A stretch of DNA of 64,000 nucleotides from Sipunculus nudus (Eukaryota; Annelida; Sipuncula; Golfingiida; Sipunculidae), in contig CM049307.1 of NCBI GenBank assembly GCA_026874595.1, forward strand, positions 55,695,870 to 55,759,869. The letters are read 5' to 3'. The notes beneath the pieces were generated by a model. The model saw nothing but the letters and a program-made list of their open reading frames with translations, was not told the DNA's origin and did no database searches. Made by a program: the position numbers and the translations under genes. Below are positions 1-24,451 of the stretch, in pieces. Every line of letters begins with the position of its first letter. Positions within the stretch are counted from its first letter, which is position 1.

Positions 1-740
1 AGAAAAGTTTTTAATTAACAAATAACTTCACCTTTAAATACATGATAATTGGAAAATACTAAAATTCAGAATACTTTATACTACAGACTAGCCAGAAGCA
101 GTTACTTCAATTTGGTAAGCTACAGGTCAAAACATTTCAAAATTTGCTAATCATTTAATGTTTCAACAAAGGAAGAAGAAACCAAAGTTTTTGTACTGTT
201 TTCCTCCACTAAAATAGAATAACCATGCTGCTAATAAAGATAACGCTTCGTTGTGTGATCATCTTGCACAGAGGATTGGCTTTAGCTGGCTGCACCTATG
301 AGGCCTGAAAAGAGAGTGCTGCATTTTCAGCTCCCGGGAAGTCGCCACCTGAGCTGTCAAGCAAACCTGTATGGACTGTACATACATACCATTCATCAGC
401 TCCTGACCTCCAAGCATAGGAGACCATGCACTAGATGACCTTGCCCGGTCATGTGACATGATCACGTGGGGTGGCAGGGCTGATGTTTCCGCTGTGTTAG
501 TAACCATTATGTACTGGGATTCTTCAAATCACATATTTTCACTCTCATCACAATAGGAGTGATAGAAACAGCTGTGAATGCTTATACCAGACTTGCAGAA
601 GTTTCTTTTTGGTTGACGTCACCTGTTTTTGTTATCTATGTGTTATCTTAATGACTGTCTGGAGATAACAGGTAAGGTCTCCTGCCGGACAGGTCTGCTG
701 TGAATATGATGTAAGCAAGGACACCAAAGTCACATTCTTA

Positions 741-11912
<11,172 letters not shown>

Positions 11913-12600
11913 TATCTGTCACAAAAAAAAAGTGAATGTGAAAAAGCCTCTGTTTATGTACGTGCAAAGTCCACTGCCTTTGAAATAGATTACGTTTTCA
12001 AGCCCAGGTTTCTTAAGTTTTAAAAGTGTTTTATGTCCTTTTTTTTATTTGCAAATAGAAAATTTTGCAAAATTGTCACTTTCATTTGAATAATTTATTA
12101 TTTAATGCTCCAAAATGCATAAGTACCCTTGTGTGCACACACGGTACATATTCCTTTATGGTTAAGATATATTTTATTTCAATACCCCTGGTTTTTTTTT
12201 GCACTTGCATTTTTTTTAAAAGAAATTAATCTTAAACCTGTCCATTACAAACTTGTGCATCCTTAGCCTTGGTCATAACTCACAACAAAATAGTGAGAAA
12301 AAATTATGTCACAAAAGCATGTCTATTGTGTTAAGAATGAGGTGTGCAAGGTCCCTGATATTATTCTCACTGTATAAGATATACCAGATCAATGACAGTC
12401 TTCTCAGCCATGAAAGACTGGTACAAGTACAGACCAGTCCTACATTTCAATCTGGCATATATAGCTCTATTTCAACCAGCTTAAACTGTCTAATAATTTT
12501 GTGTAAGCCATTTAAATGCTATTAAATGACAGAAATACAATTGTATTCCCTTCCTGTCAATAACATTTGGACTTTTACATAGCAATAGGGCGCAGTCTAA

Positions 12601-15600
12601 AAACAAGGGACCTATGGGTCACATCGCTCAGCTGAATTTAGGAAAATATTAGTAACTGCAAAATATTTTTGTTTCTTTTGGTTTTTCCATGTTTATTACC
12701 ATTTGAAAAGCTAAGAGAAAATGGCCCACTTAAATGAAACTCTGTAAATTATAGAATAATGGACATGAGCTAAAGCATATGGACTGTGTAATAAATGAAA
12801 CCTTTGGCCTGAAACCATTTAGTGATGCACCAAGGGAAAAAATGGGCTTACGGTAAGTGTCATATAAAAGTTCCATTTCATAAACAAATAATGTGTGAAG
12901 GTAATTAATTTTTCAAAAGTTAAATATATGGCCACATGAGTTAAAAATTAATCCCACAAAGTTTGACCAATATTTCTAATTTTAAAAACTAGATAACTAG
13001 GCCCCACCAACTTTAAGAGATATGAACGAAATGCTACAAAGTATTTATATCTTCTTAAATCTTGTCAGTTAGCACTTTCATTAGGTCCTAATATTTTACC
13101 ATATATGAATATTAGGATTAAATTCCTGAACATTTTTTTCTTTAAAAAAAACATCAAAATTGTCCAAGTCTCAACAAAAAGATTTTTTTAATATTAAAAT
13201 TATCAGCTTTGTCTTGTATATTAGTCCTGTGTATCGAAGGTCTCTGTTGTTACTGTTCATCGCTGAAAAAATGTGAAATTATAAGATTCATCTTGTTTAG
13301 AGTACAGGTCTGTCAACAGAATGGGGTGGGGGGGGGGGGGAGAGAAAGGCTCCCTGTGGTATTTATGCTGGCAGCCTGATCAAGCTCAACAAGAGAGAGG
13401 GCTTGCCGGAGTGATGGGATTACATAACAGCCTGGGGAGCATAGAGAGTTGCATTGAATGACCTACAGTGACCTCAGTGGACTGCTTGACAATGTAAGGG
13501 AATACAACAAGAGCCTCCAAACAAATTCAATAACTAGCCTAATTTTGCAGCTTTTATTTTTCATATTTAAGATTTTAATAGATTTAATCCTTATGTGTAC
13601 ATGCTGTGAAAATAACATCCACAGTACTTGCAGGAAAAAATTGTGCTGTGGCCAAAGTTGGGCAAAATTTAAGGTACTGATTTTATATTTATGCTAATAA
13701 CTTAAAAAAAATTGCAAATTTCAGATCTAATTTTCCATATACAATTGAATCTTGATTAAATGATGTTATATTCCTGATAAAAAGTCTCAGCCATTCTTAT
13801 GTTAAGTGAGTAAATATATATCCTGATTTTTTACAAAGTGCATTATGTTTGGGCCTATAACTTCAACAAATTATGCCATACTGACCTAAATTTTGGTATG
13901 TACATAGGAAATGTATGGAAGAATATGAATATTTACAATTACATCTAACATTATGCCAATTTTTGGATTACCAGGTAAACAAAAGTAGGGTCATGATGCT
14001 AGAAAATACAAATACATTAAGTCTTCTAAAAAACTTCAATAGCTAGACTATTTTTTAAGCTTATACTTTCAAATTCAAATTCATCAGATTAAATCCATAA
14101 ATCCATATGTAAACTGGCTGTGAAAATTAAATCAAATGTACTTATAAGAAAAAAAAGTGGCATGGACAAATTTAGGCAAAATTTAAGGTACCAATTTTTT
14201 ATATTTTCTAATATTTTTATAAATTTAACAGATTTTGATCCAATTTTGGGTATACAATTTAATTTTGATTAATAAAAGATATATTACTGGAAAAAAGTCC
14301 ATAGCTTTAAAATGTTTTGTGTTAAGTGATAAAATTTTTTTCTGATTTTTTACAAAATGCATCATGTTTGAGCCCATAACTTTTTTTAAATCATATAATA
14401 CAGACCTAATTTCTGGCATGTACACAGGAACTATATAGAGAAATATTTATGGTAAATATGAGGAAAAACAGGTGAGTGGTTTCGTAATTAGGCTGTCCTG
14501 AAATGTGAAAATAGGTTTTTAATAAAAAATTGAGGTTTTTCCTTAATTTCTCAAAGGAACAAAGTCGCAAAGACCCAGTTTTTGGCTTGGTAGGAGATCT
14601 TGGGGACATCTAACATTATGCCAACAACCTTGGGAGCATACAGAGCTGCACTGAATGACCAACAGTGACCACAGTGGACTGCTTGACAATGTAAGGGAAT
14701 ACAACAAGAGCCTCCAAACAAATTCAATAACTAGCCTAATTTTGCAGCTTTTATTTTCAAATTTCAGATTTTAACAGATTCAATCCTTATTTGTACATGC
14801 TGTGAAAAATAGATCAACAGTACTTACAGGAAAAAAACGTGCCATGGTCAAAAACTGGGCAAAATTTAAGGTACCAATTTTTTATTTTTGTTAATATTTT
14901 TAAAAATTTAAAAGATTTTGATCTAATTTTTGGTATACAATTTAATTTTGATAAATTAAAGTTATATTACTGGAAAAAATTCCATAGCTTTAACATGTTT
15001 TGTGTTAAGTGTTTAAATATCTTTCCTGATTTCTTACAAAATGCATTATGTTTGGGCCCATAACTTTTTTAAATTATATAATACAGACCTAATTTCTGGC
15101 ATGTACATAGGAACTATATAAAGGAATATTCATGGTAAATATGAGGAAAAACAGATGAGTGGTTTTGACATTAGGCAGTCCTGAAGTGTGAAAATAGGTT
15201 TTTAATAAAAAATTGAGGTTTTTCCTTAATTTCTCAAAGGAACGAAGTCGCAAAGACCCAGTTTTCGGCTTGGTGGGAGATCTTGGGGACATCTAACATT
15301 ATGCCGAATTTTGGATTCCTAGGTCTTACGGTTTCAAAACGTGCCACATCTACATTTAACAACATAAAACAGGGCAAACAAAGCCTGATCTCAGATTCTG
15401 CTGAGGCAGGAAAATAATGAACAAATATTTGTATTAAATCCTGATTTTTTTATCACATCAATTATTTTCTAATTTAAGTTTATATTTCTATACATTTCCA
15501 ATATAACATATATATCTGAATATAAAAGTTGATTCATAATTCTCAATTGCATCATCAAAAATCCCAATCTTGTCAGATAACACCACATCATGCATACAAA

Positions 15601-16757
15601 TGTTTATTTATTTTTTACCACAAAAATATATCTTTTAAATCTGCAAAACAAAAAATATCTAAAAAAAATACTTGATTTAGATTTCACAATTTTTAATTGT
15701 CTTTATTTATCAATAATGTGTTTCATATTTTATAAATTTAAGCATACGGATGGGTTCATTTATATTTGTTAAAATCATTTAAAAGAAAATTGATTTCTTT
15801 AAAAATGCTACATTACATTACACAACATTGCATCTTCTGGATTACACCTTGAATTACTTTTTCAAGGAATGTTTTTGCATATCGGAGTGGAAAGAGCTAA
15901 CAATTAAGGAGATACAGTGAAAACAATAACAATTACTGCATAACACTTGGTGAGTTGGGTTTGCGGGGGGGGGGGGGGGGGGGGGGGGGATTGGGATGGT
16001 GTGGAGTGGGACCTTGCATCTGTAATCAAAGCAAATGACTACAATAAAGAAAAAATCAATAACTAGCTTAATTTTCAAGCTTTTATTTTCAAATTTCAGA
16101 TTTAAACAAATTAAATATTTATGTTTACATGCTGTGAAAATTAAATCAATGGTACTTACAGGAAAAAAAGTGCCATGGTTAAAGTTGGGCAAAATTTAAG
16201 GTACTGATTTTATTTTAATGCTAATAACTTAAAAAATTTACAAAATTCAGATCTAAATTTGGGTAAACAATTGAATCTTAATTAAACATAGTTATATACT
16301 TGGGAAAATAGACTCTAGTTTCAAAATTTTTCATGTTAAGTGAGTAAATATTTTTCCTGATTTTTTACAAAGTCCATTATGTTTGGGCCCATAACTTTTT
16401 AAGAATTTATACTTAACAGACTTAATTTCTGGCATGTACATAGGAACTATATAGAGGAATATTTATGGTAAATATGAGGAAAAACAGATGAGTGGTTTTT
16501 GATATTAGGCAGTCCTGAAGTGTGAAAATAGGATTTAAATAAAAAATTGAGGTTTTTCCTTAATTTCTCAAAGGAACGAAGTTGCAAAGACCCAGTTTTC
16601 GGCTTGGTAGGAGATCTTGGGGAAATCTAACATTATGCTGAATTTTTTATTCCTAGGTCTTACGGTTTCAAAACAAGCCACATCTACGGACGGACAGAGG
16701 GACGAAGGACAATGGACCACGACTATAGCTCAGATGACTTATAGTCAGCCGAGCTAA
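12601..16757. repeat. interspersed element copy 2 with four modules
   Basis: Same opening (AAACAAGGGACCTATGGG) and closing (AGTCAGCCGAGCTAAAA) as copy 1. Modules at about 13508-13975, 14030-14620, 14706-15345 and 16045-16756; the 80-bp joining segment occurs at 13428-13507 and 14625-14705. A 25-base G run lies at 15965-15989. The modules carry a recurring minus-strand ORF of 60 to 67 residues, which I treat as chance coding inside conserved repeat DNA. It lies in the inferred first intron of U2AF2. Confidence 0.75.
15965..15989. repeat. 25-base poly(G) run
   Basis: The longest G homopolymer in the window, immediately before module 4 of the element above. Confidence 0.95.
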
Positions 16758-17492
16758 AACGTATCAGTTTCCGCAAGCACTCTGCACGACACTCTGGACA
16801 CACTCCTTTATTCCAAAAACGTGATTTAAAATGCATCCGCATCCATACCACATAAGTGGACATGTAGCTTTACTTCTCGATTACATGAATTCTAATCATC
16901 ATATTGTCTGTCAGAAATAACTATTATAACTATAAGCCCATTTGGCCCAAGTATAGAATTCGGCCTACATTTCATATGATTAGTCAAAAGTGACTGGACA
17001 ATCTGATATAAGTATTAATCAATATAAGCCATAACATGCCTGATGATATGGCATCGACATGCCTCTTACTTCTTCATTACATGAACCCTAAACATTACAT
17101 CCGTCTGTATACACCCACAACCTCGTCCATGTAATGATGTAGTTCGGATTCTATACTCGCTCAGCACATTGCAGACAGTGCGTGATTCTATCGTCGCAAC
17201 TAAACACTATCATAAAGAATGAAAGCCGATTCTGGTGGTAATAAAACGAACCTTGATACAGATATTACGTGACCACATGTTCAACATTACAACATACAGC
17301 AAACAGAGTCAGCAAAAACGGAAGCAGAAAATAATGAAGCCGGTCTAAAACAAGGACTTGGCCCTCGAGGTTGTTCACATAATAAACGTCAGAGCCACAT
17401 AATTCTAGTATCATTTGTTCCAGCTAATGTATGCATGAAAAGATTTAGCGGCCTTTCGACCATGTTTCTCCACGTTTGCACCAATAAATTAC

Positions 17493-17580
17493 CTGCGTCT
17501 GTTTTTAGATGTTTGTGCGCTGCAATAGTCTTCTTATTGATGCCTCTGTTTGGTTTTCCAAGATGGCGGGCAAGCGTGGT
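17493..17580 (-). promoter_or_regulatory. candidate U2AF2 first noncoding exon and promoter
   Basis: The U2AF2 start codon lies only four bases inside its exon, so a noncoding exon must lie upstream. On the minus strand a good donor (CAG|GTAATT, exon edge 17493) is preceded by a GCCATCTTGG element at about 17560. This is the reverse of the YY1-type motif AAGATGGCGG that often sits just inside transcription starts of housekeeping genes. The surrounding 17.2-17.6 kb is less AT-rich than the introns. The assignment is inferred; there is no TATA box and no direct transcription evidence. Confidence 0.35.
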
Positions 17581-17797
17581 CAATGTTCCTAGTTTAGTTT
17601 CGTATAATATTCATATCTTTACTAAAGTATGTTTCCTTCATTAAATATATAAAAATAATTATTCGTTATATATATTCCAGTACAAAATTACGATTATGGT
17701 CACTATGCTTGGTGTAAACAGGTGTTGAATGAAACGGATTTATATGGCCATGCTGCCCTCTGGTGAACATGTAAGGAAACAATTTCTAAACTGTCGG

Positions 17798-17932
17798 TGT
17801 AACAGGCCAGATTATCCCCCCTGCCAAGTTTATACCCGGGTATAAAACAGCCTAGGCCAGAATATACCCCGGGGTATATTCCGGCCTGGGCTATTTTATA
17901 CCCCCCTAGGCCAGATTATACCCCCACATGCA
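17798..17932. repeat. left terminal inverted repeat of the Ginger1-type element
   Basis: About 135 bp built from repeated, internally palindromic blocks: TATACCCGGGTATA, CAGCCTAGGCCAGAATATA, TATACCCCGGGGTATA. The right repeat is made of the same blocks with at least one extra unit. Such repeated blocks may be transposase binding sites (inference). Confidence 0.85.
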
Positions 17933-18413
17933 ATCAGGTTTCACTGTTATTTAATGTATCAAAGTTGATATAATAACAAATTTTAATGTTATCCATAAAA
18001 TGATATAGCTGATCTGGTTAAACACATGTACTCTCATGCATTTTCAATCACAAACACACACCCAAGGGTCACACACATACACATATATATGTAATTGAAT
18101 AGAAGCCTCGTTATTTTACATATTTTTTGTATTTATTGATACTATAAACTGAGAAAAACTGATTTAAAATGTTTCCTTGCACATGGAATAATGACAGCAG
18201 ACTGAGAGGATAATTCTCTATAATTATAATCTTCTTAAATTTACAAATTGAACAGTTTTTGTAATGCCTGCTGTTAGCACTCATAAACCAACTTTCTGTT
18301 ACATTAACCTTATATTGATATAAGTCCAGTATAAGGCCTTAACTGAATTGTTACAATTGTAACGTCAACATTATTTTTCCAGACTAAAGTGCATGATATT
18401 TTTTCCTGAATGT

Positions 18414-20106
18414 TCACACCACTGAGATGACTGCATTAAAATGACAACCGGTATTTTCTAAATATATCGCTCGTTCGGTTTTTCTCTGGAGGTCGAAGGA
18501 CGCAGGATAAGTGAGCCACTGCCATGAATTTACCGACCTTGGAGTATACAACCACATCCACCCCAAGCAATGAAGCAGTGGCAAGAATTTCAGCATCAGT
18601 TGCCCAAACTCCGTCTTGATACATGGGTGTTTGTTCCATGTAGGTTGACATTCTTTGGCTAAGATAATTTCTCAGTTTTTGGTTAATTGTGCAGCACATG
18701 TGGTTCACGACATTGTCTCTGATTTGCTGATGATTATCCTCAGTCCCTGACAACATAAAACTGATGCATCTGAAATAACAATTTCCGTCGCCCTTGGTAA
18801 TCCTTTTCCTTTTCGGTTCTGTGAGCGAACCGCTTCTCCCGAAATACAGCGGCTTGCAGTTCTTCAAGTCAAAGATTGTTGAGTACAACTTTCTCATGGA
18901 TGGTTCTATTGGATGAAACCTCTCTATTGTCTTTTGTCGTTTAGCCACTGGTACGAATGTTGATTCGGAATTATCAGTTTGGTCCGGAGCTGGGTCGTCT
19001 AACCTTTCCAGGGCTGTATTATCTGTTTGGTCCGGAGCGGGGTCATTTGAATTTTCCAAGGCTGGCTCATCAGTTGGTTCCGGGGCTGGGTCAAATGACT
19101 CTTCTGGGAGTTGATCATTTTCTTGTTCAGATGTTCTTGGAACGAACACTTTAAGATTTGCGGCGTGGTATGTGTTCTTCAGTTTTTTCCCGGATGAACA
19201 GTTCTGTAATCTAATTCGACCTTTGGATAATGTCTCGCATACAGTGTATGGGCCAGTCCAAAGCGGTTCTAATTTCGAGCCCATTCGATGAACCCGTCGG
19301 CCGTTCTTCACATAAACTTTAGTGCCCACTTCAATTTCTTTATCACTGTTATGGTGGCGGTCGTAGTTGTGTTTCTGTCTTTCCTGTGCTTTCAAAATGT
19401 TTGTGGCCGTCTTGGTTTTTATGTTCTCCCTTATGTCCTGCATCGTATGTAGAAGATCAGTGTTCACGGTGGATTGTTCGTCAGCAGGAGAGGGGTTGGA
19501 AGTGGCGTCTCCTGGCAGCCTAGCTTTCCTGCCATACATCACCTCAAAGGGTGTACATTTTGTAGATGCGTGGACAGAGGTGTGGTGTGGTAGGCGAACA
19601 AAACACCAGGCAGAAGTGTATCCCAGTTGTCACGCTCTTCCGAAACTAGCTTTGCTAGTGCTGTTTTTAATGTCCGGTTGTCGCGTTCTCGCTGACCGTT
19701 TGTCTGCGGATGATAGGCCGACGAAATTCGGTGGTCCACCCCAAACTTGTCAAGTAAATGGTCCTTTATCTGGTTAACGAACTCGCGACCTTGGTCACTC
19801 AGCAAAGAATCCATGCATCCCATTCGACACACAACGCTATAGACAAAATCTGCGACGCTTTTTGCATTTTTATCAGGAATGGCAGAAGCTTCTGTCCATT
19901 AGAAAAATGATCGGACATGGCAACAATATACTTACTCCCAGGGGTGGTTTCTTGTAAAGGTCCTACCAAATCGATGCCAACCATGCTCCAGACCTTCCTT
20001 GGTACCTGAATCGGGTTAAGTGGTGGTGCCTCCTTCGGAAGTTTTGGGTTATGCTGCATACACTTTGGACAAGAGTGTATGTAGTTCTGCACATCAGATT
20101 TCATAC
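18414..20106 (-). pseudogene. Ginger1 transposase main exon: integrase core, GPY motif, OTU protease; frameshifted
   Basis: Minus strand, acceptor TTTCAG at 20107. In order: the CPKC half of the HHCC zinc finger; the integrase core with first Asp in GIDLVGPL, second Asp in SDQGREF and Glu in NGQRERDNR, exactly 35 residues after the second Asp (D35E); the GPY motif WTGPYTVCETL; an acidic linker with three imperfect DPAP..TD repeats; and an OTU cysteine protease with GDGNCYFR (catalytic Cys) and GCHFNAVI (catalytic His) near the end. Three frame breaks are visible: a base lost near 19897 (before TEASAIPDK), a 5-bp tandem duplication (ACACC) near 19580, and an extra base near 18528 just before the OTU His segment, which is read in another frame down to 18414. 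Not functional as sequenced. Confidence 0.88.
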
Positions 20107-20234
20107 CTGAAATATAAAAAGAGTATTAATAAGAATGTTTGATGGTTATACTCTAATTGCAAGTTAATGAATATATGTCAATTCACTTTATATGTGTGCA
20201 TGATCTCTTTCTCTCTCTCTCTCTCTCTATATGT

Positions 20235-20500
20235 GTGTGTATATATATGGGTGTATATATATGTATGTGGAATATTTGAAACTCTTAAAGTCCAGCTTCA
20301 CCTGATTGCAACCAATTACAGGTGATGTCCTTAATTGTCCCTGCTAATTACCCCTACCCTTGTCGGCCGGGGGGACGACAGTCTTTGATGTGCATATACC
20401 CATGCATGAGAGATAACCAGATTAGGACTGCCTGTTAATTAATTCCAAAACTGACCGGCCCATCAGACTCAGTGACTGATTGTTTGCCTGAGTGCTTAAT
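20235..20500. repeat. direct repeat, left copy, inside the Ginger1 intron
   Basis: About 260 bp, closely matching 23310-23580 in the same orientation, with shared blocks such as CAATTACAGGTGATGTCCTT and GTCGGCCGGGGGGACGACAG. The copies lie 3.08 kb apart on either side of the foldback element. No ORF. Confidence 0.85.
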
Positions 20501-21100
20501 TATATAAAGATTATATATATATTTTTAACAAAATATGACAATCTATTGGAACATACAAAAAAAAACCATATTTTGTCCTGAAATGTTCAATACATCCACC
20601 TTGGAAATTATATCCCTTAGCCCTTGTTCCATGAAAGTAAAGTTCCTGAGTTTAAATTCCAGAATATTTTCCAGTTCGACACATCTTAAATATTTTTGTC
20701 CAGTGAACGGCATTTGCAGTGAATATATGTATTGAATGTAGGATGATTGTATGTACAATTTTTATTTATTTATTTATTACAACTATATTTTATAATTTTG
20801 CATATACATTTTTTCCATCAGAGCAGATCATAGAATATATGAATAGAATGAGATGAATAAGAACTACAATGTGTATACTGCATGAGACATAAATGAAATA
20901 TTAAAATATTAAAATCCTACATGATACTTTAACGATTCCAGCGAAACATGAATTAAAAACAATCACATGTATGTGAAACATGTACATAGTCCACAATATT
21001 AAAATATCGGATAAATATTCATATTCAAATTTAGAGAGGGAGATTTAATATACATCTAAAAGCCACCAGAGCCAATCATCAAAATTGCTTATATATATAT

Positions 21101-23232
21101 GTCAGAGACGAGATTGAAATCCAGGCGGATTTTAAATTCGCCTAGACGAGATTGCGATTGTGATCTCGCCTAGGCGAGATTGCAATTGTGATCTCGGCTA
21201 GACGGATTTTAAACTCGCCTAGACGAGATCACAATCGCAATCTTGCCTAGGCGAGATTAAAATCCATCATGGAGCAGGCCAGGATTTTAATCTCGCCTAG
21301 GCAAGTTTAAAATCCGTCTGGTGTCATCCAGGCGAGTTTAAAATCTGCCTGATATTACTTAGACGAGATTAAAATCTGCCTAGGCGAGATTAAAATAGTG
21401 ATCTGATCTAATTTCCCAATAAATTATGCATTGTAATTGACATATGAAAGATGTTTTCAGTCGGATTTTCAATATTTTAACACTGAATGGTTATATATAG
21501 TTAAAAGGTAATATATTTATTAATATTTACAGAATATTATAGTATTTATGTAATAATTAACTTTTTTACAGTAATGTAATAATTATTCATGTGATAATTA
21601 ACATTAATTTTGGAAACAGAATTATGAAATAGATATTTGATTATTATTTGCACCTTTGATGTGTTTCATGTGGTCTACAGCATCCTTATCATACCAATTA
21701 TTTGCTAAACATTAATTAATCTTTATTTTTTTTCTCCAGTTTTCTTAACAACCTTGTGATTGTAAATATCACTAATAATTTTTACAAAAAAATAATTAGT
21801 AATTGTATTTAAATATATGGCACTTAGAGAGTAACAAGAGGTATATTGAAGCACACTTATGAGATATTATGTAGAGCAAATCTGGGGGAAAAAGTCATCC
21901 ACTTGCATATTGAATCAATCATAGATAGATAGATAGACAGATAGATAGATTAGTCTAGATAGCTATTACTTCACTATTTAATGAGTATATTACACATTAA
22001 CATAAACAATCATCCTATTTGATAATTCTTACAGGACAAACAGAACAAATTAGTTGGTTGATCTAGTTCAAATGTTTCTTTTCACCCAGGTATTCAACAC
22101 TCAATAGTCAAAACATGTACACTTATGGTACAAAATATGCAGGGTTTCAGTATTTATGAAAAGGTAAAAGTTGATATACAGATGTATGCATGTGAATATT
22201 TCTTTGTCTTATTTAGTCTTTTCTTATAGTGTATATAATATTCTTCTGAAGTTTTTTTTACATGTTTTGTGAGGAATTTTGTGAAGCTTCAATATTTATG
22301 TAGACTGTGTTACAAGATAACTGCCTTTTTTTGGACAGTATTATATCATATCAGAAAAAAATATGATTTCTAGATTCATAGAGTAATAGATCATTTATGC
22401 ATGTGAACATGCATTAAATTATATTGATAAAAAATAAATGACCTATGTAGCTTGTCTTTTTAAAATACTACATTACTAATATTACTATTACCAGTTTCCC
22501 TTCAAATTAATATTGACAACAAAATTATTATGTAAATAATCAGCAGCAGCCAACATCATATATCATTTGAATATGCCATATACAATACCAATGTAAGTTT
22601 CTTATTACCTAGTTTATGAATAAAAATATAAAATTAAAAAAATTAATGTTAATTATTACATAAATATTATAATATTCTGAAAACATTCTTAAATATATAT
22701 TACTTGTGAACTATACATAACCATATTAATAAAAAATATATAATATAAAATATTCCATTTCCAAAATTAATGTTAATTATTACATTAATAATATAATATT
22801 CTGTAAATATTAATAAATATATTACTTGTGAACTATACATAACCATTAAGTGTTAAAATATTGAAAATCTGACTGAAAACATCTTTCCTAAGTCAATTAC
22901 AATGCATAATTTATTGGAAAATTAGATCAGATCACTATTTTAATCTCGCCTAGGCAGATTTTAAACTCGCCCAAGTGATATCAGGCAGATTTTAAACTCG
23001 CCTGGATGACACAAGACATATTTTAAACTCGCCTAGGCGAGATTAAAATCCTGGCCTGCTCCATGATGGATTTTAATCTCGCCTAGGCGAGATTGCAATT
23101 GTGATCTCGTCTAGGCGAGTTTAAAATCCGTCTAGCCGAGATCACAATTGCAATCTCGCCTAGGCGAGATCACAATCGCAATCTCGTCTAGGCGAATTTA
23201 AAATCCGCCTGGATTTCAATCTCGTCTCTGAC
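21101..23232. mobile_element. foldback element with arms of about 0.5 kb
   Basis: Starts GTCAGAGACGAGATTGAAAT and ends with its reverse complement. The outer 300 bp of each arm is made of repeated palindromic blocks (CGCCTAGGCGAGATT, GGATTTTAAACTCGCC, GATCACAATCGCAATC). The inverted match continues through AT-rich sequence to about 21620 on the left and 22757 on the right. The centre is AT-rich and noncoding, with a GATA run. The flanks are (TA)n, so any target duplication is ambiguous. It lies in the intron of the Ginger1 transposase. Confidence 0.85.
21928..21955. repeat. GATA microsatellite
   Basis: Repeats of ATAG/GATA in the loop of the foldback element. Confidence 0.85.
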
Positions 23233-23309
23233 ATATATATATAAATAATCGCCGTATCTTGCACTTACCAATTTAGACCATGTGAAGATTTCATATACAT
23301 ATATATAAG

Positions 23310-23580
23310 TGTGTGTATATTATATGTATGTGCATGGAATACTAGTATTTGTAACAATTAAAGTCCATGCAGCTTCAGCTAATTGCGCCCAATTACAGGT
23401 GATGTCCTTAATTGTCCCTGCTAATTACCCCTATCCTTGTCGGCCGGGGGGACGACAGTCTTTGATGTGCATACCCACGCATGACAGATAACCAGATTAG
23501 GACTGCCTGTTAATTAATTCAATCACTGACCGGCCCATCAGTCTCAGTGACTGCTTGTTTGGCTTCATGAGTGCGTTATG
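23310..23580. repeat. direct repeat, right copy, inside the Ginger1 intron
   Basis: Second copy of the repeat at 20235-20500. The high identity suggests a recent duplication or two insertions of one small element. Confidence 0.85.
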
Positions 23581-24105
23581 AATAGTTAGAGTCCTCATGA
23601 TCACAGTGTCACTAATTTGTTCTCAAACTTTCTTTAGCAATAAATGAGCACGCTTTACTAATATATAAGTGAACTGAACATATATACATTATGGATGCAA
23701 AAATGTACAATGTAATATATAATAAACTAAGACATGTCAATTAATTGTCTAAAATGATTTATAAGTTTATCTTTTTGTTCAATCTCACTGTGTCTTGCCG
23801 TTTTCCCCAAATAATACCAAATAATAATTTACTAAATTTCTAGATTTCTAAGGGGGGGGGGTATAACTTTGGGGCATATATTCACATGGGCTCTTATGAG
23901 AATAAAATTGACCCAAAAAACCCTTTTGAAATGCTTTAACCTTTTCGGACGATAAAATATATTTTACTTTTTAATCTCAAATAACGGTATGTTACACAAG
24001 CACGCCTTATATCTTTTTTTGCACTTCAGTATAAGAAGATAACTTTCATGGCTATATGACTGCATTTCAGACATCAAATAGACTGCATGCAGGTGAAGGA
24101 GTTAC

Positions 24106-24187
24106 CTTTCCAGTAATAACGCTCTGAAATTTTTGCCAACGTCTTGTCTCGTCCGAAATGTCCTCCATTGGCCCAAACAATCATTAT
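24106..24187 (-). pseudogene. Ginger1 transposase upstream exon, HHCC zinc-finger segment
   Basis: Encodes ANGGHFGRDKTLAKISERYY followed by WK and a donor (AAAG|GTAACT). The phase joins exactly to the acceptor at 20107 to give WKGMKSDV, the usual sequence between the two halves of the integrase zinc finger. The preceding residues, including the first His, are not visible, so the N-terminus is missing or in an unrecognised exon. The implied intron is 4.0 kb, enlarged by other repeats. Confidence 0.75.
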
Positions 24188-24451
24188 AATTATTACTTGC
24201 ATGCATGAGATCATGCAGCCATAATGAAGTTATTTAGGTTCATACAAGACAAAACTTACAAGTATACATACTAACATAAATGCCGCAAATAGAATTAATC
24301 GCTCATAACAAGAAAACTGAGTTTTAGCTATATCGTTAAAAAATAGTTCTTATTTTATCAGACACGATGACTAAGTCCATATAAAATTAACTATTGTGTT
24401 AAGCATAGCTGTTTTTTATTGATATATATCAAAGATATTAGAAGCAACAAG

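Noticed and set aside
14406-15292. Near-identical minus-strand ORFs of about 67 residues in several repeat modules (also 10943-11125)
   Set aside because: They recur only because the modules are copies; other modules break the frame and there is no start context or domain.
17435-17644. Plus-strand gene starting at the AAGATGGCGG site
   Set aside because: The ATG in that motif opens a frame that stops after nine codons; the ORF spanning it in another frame shows no family features.
18957-19154. Plus-strand ORFs over the transposase exon (18957-19154, 19367-19777)
   Set aside because: Antisense shadows of the clear integrase/OTU frame.
21101-23232. CRISPR-like array from the regularly repeated CGCCTAGGCGAGATT words
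   Set aside because: Repeats are palindromic, alternate in orientation, have no unique spacers and the context is eukaryotic.
20235-23580. Interpreting the two 260-bp direct repeats as LTRs of a retrotransposon
   Set aside because: The interval holds no gag, pol or primer-binding site, only the foldback element and AT-rich DNA.
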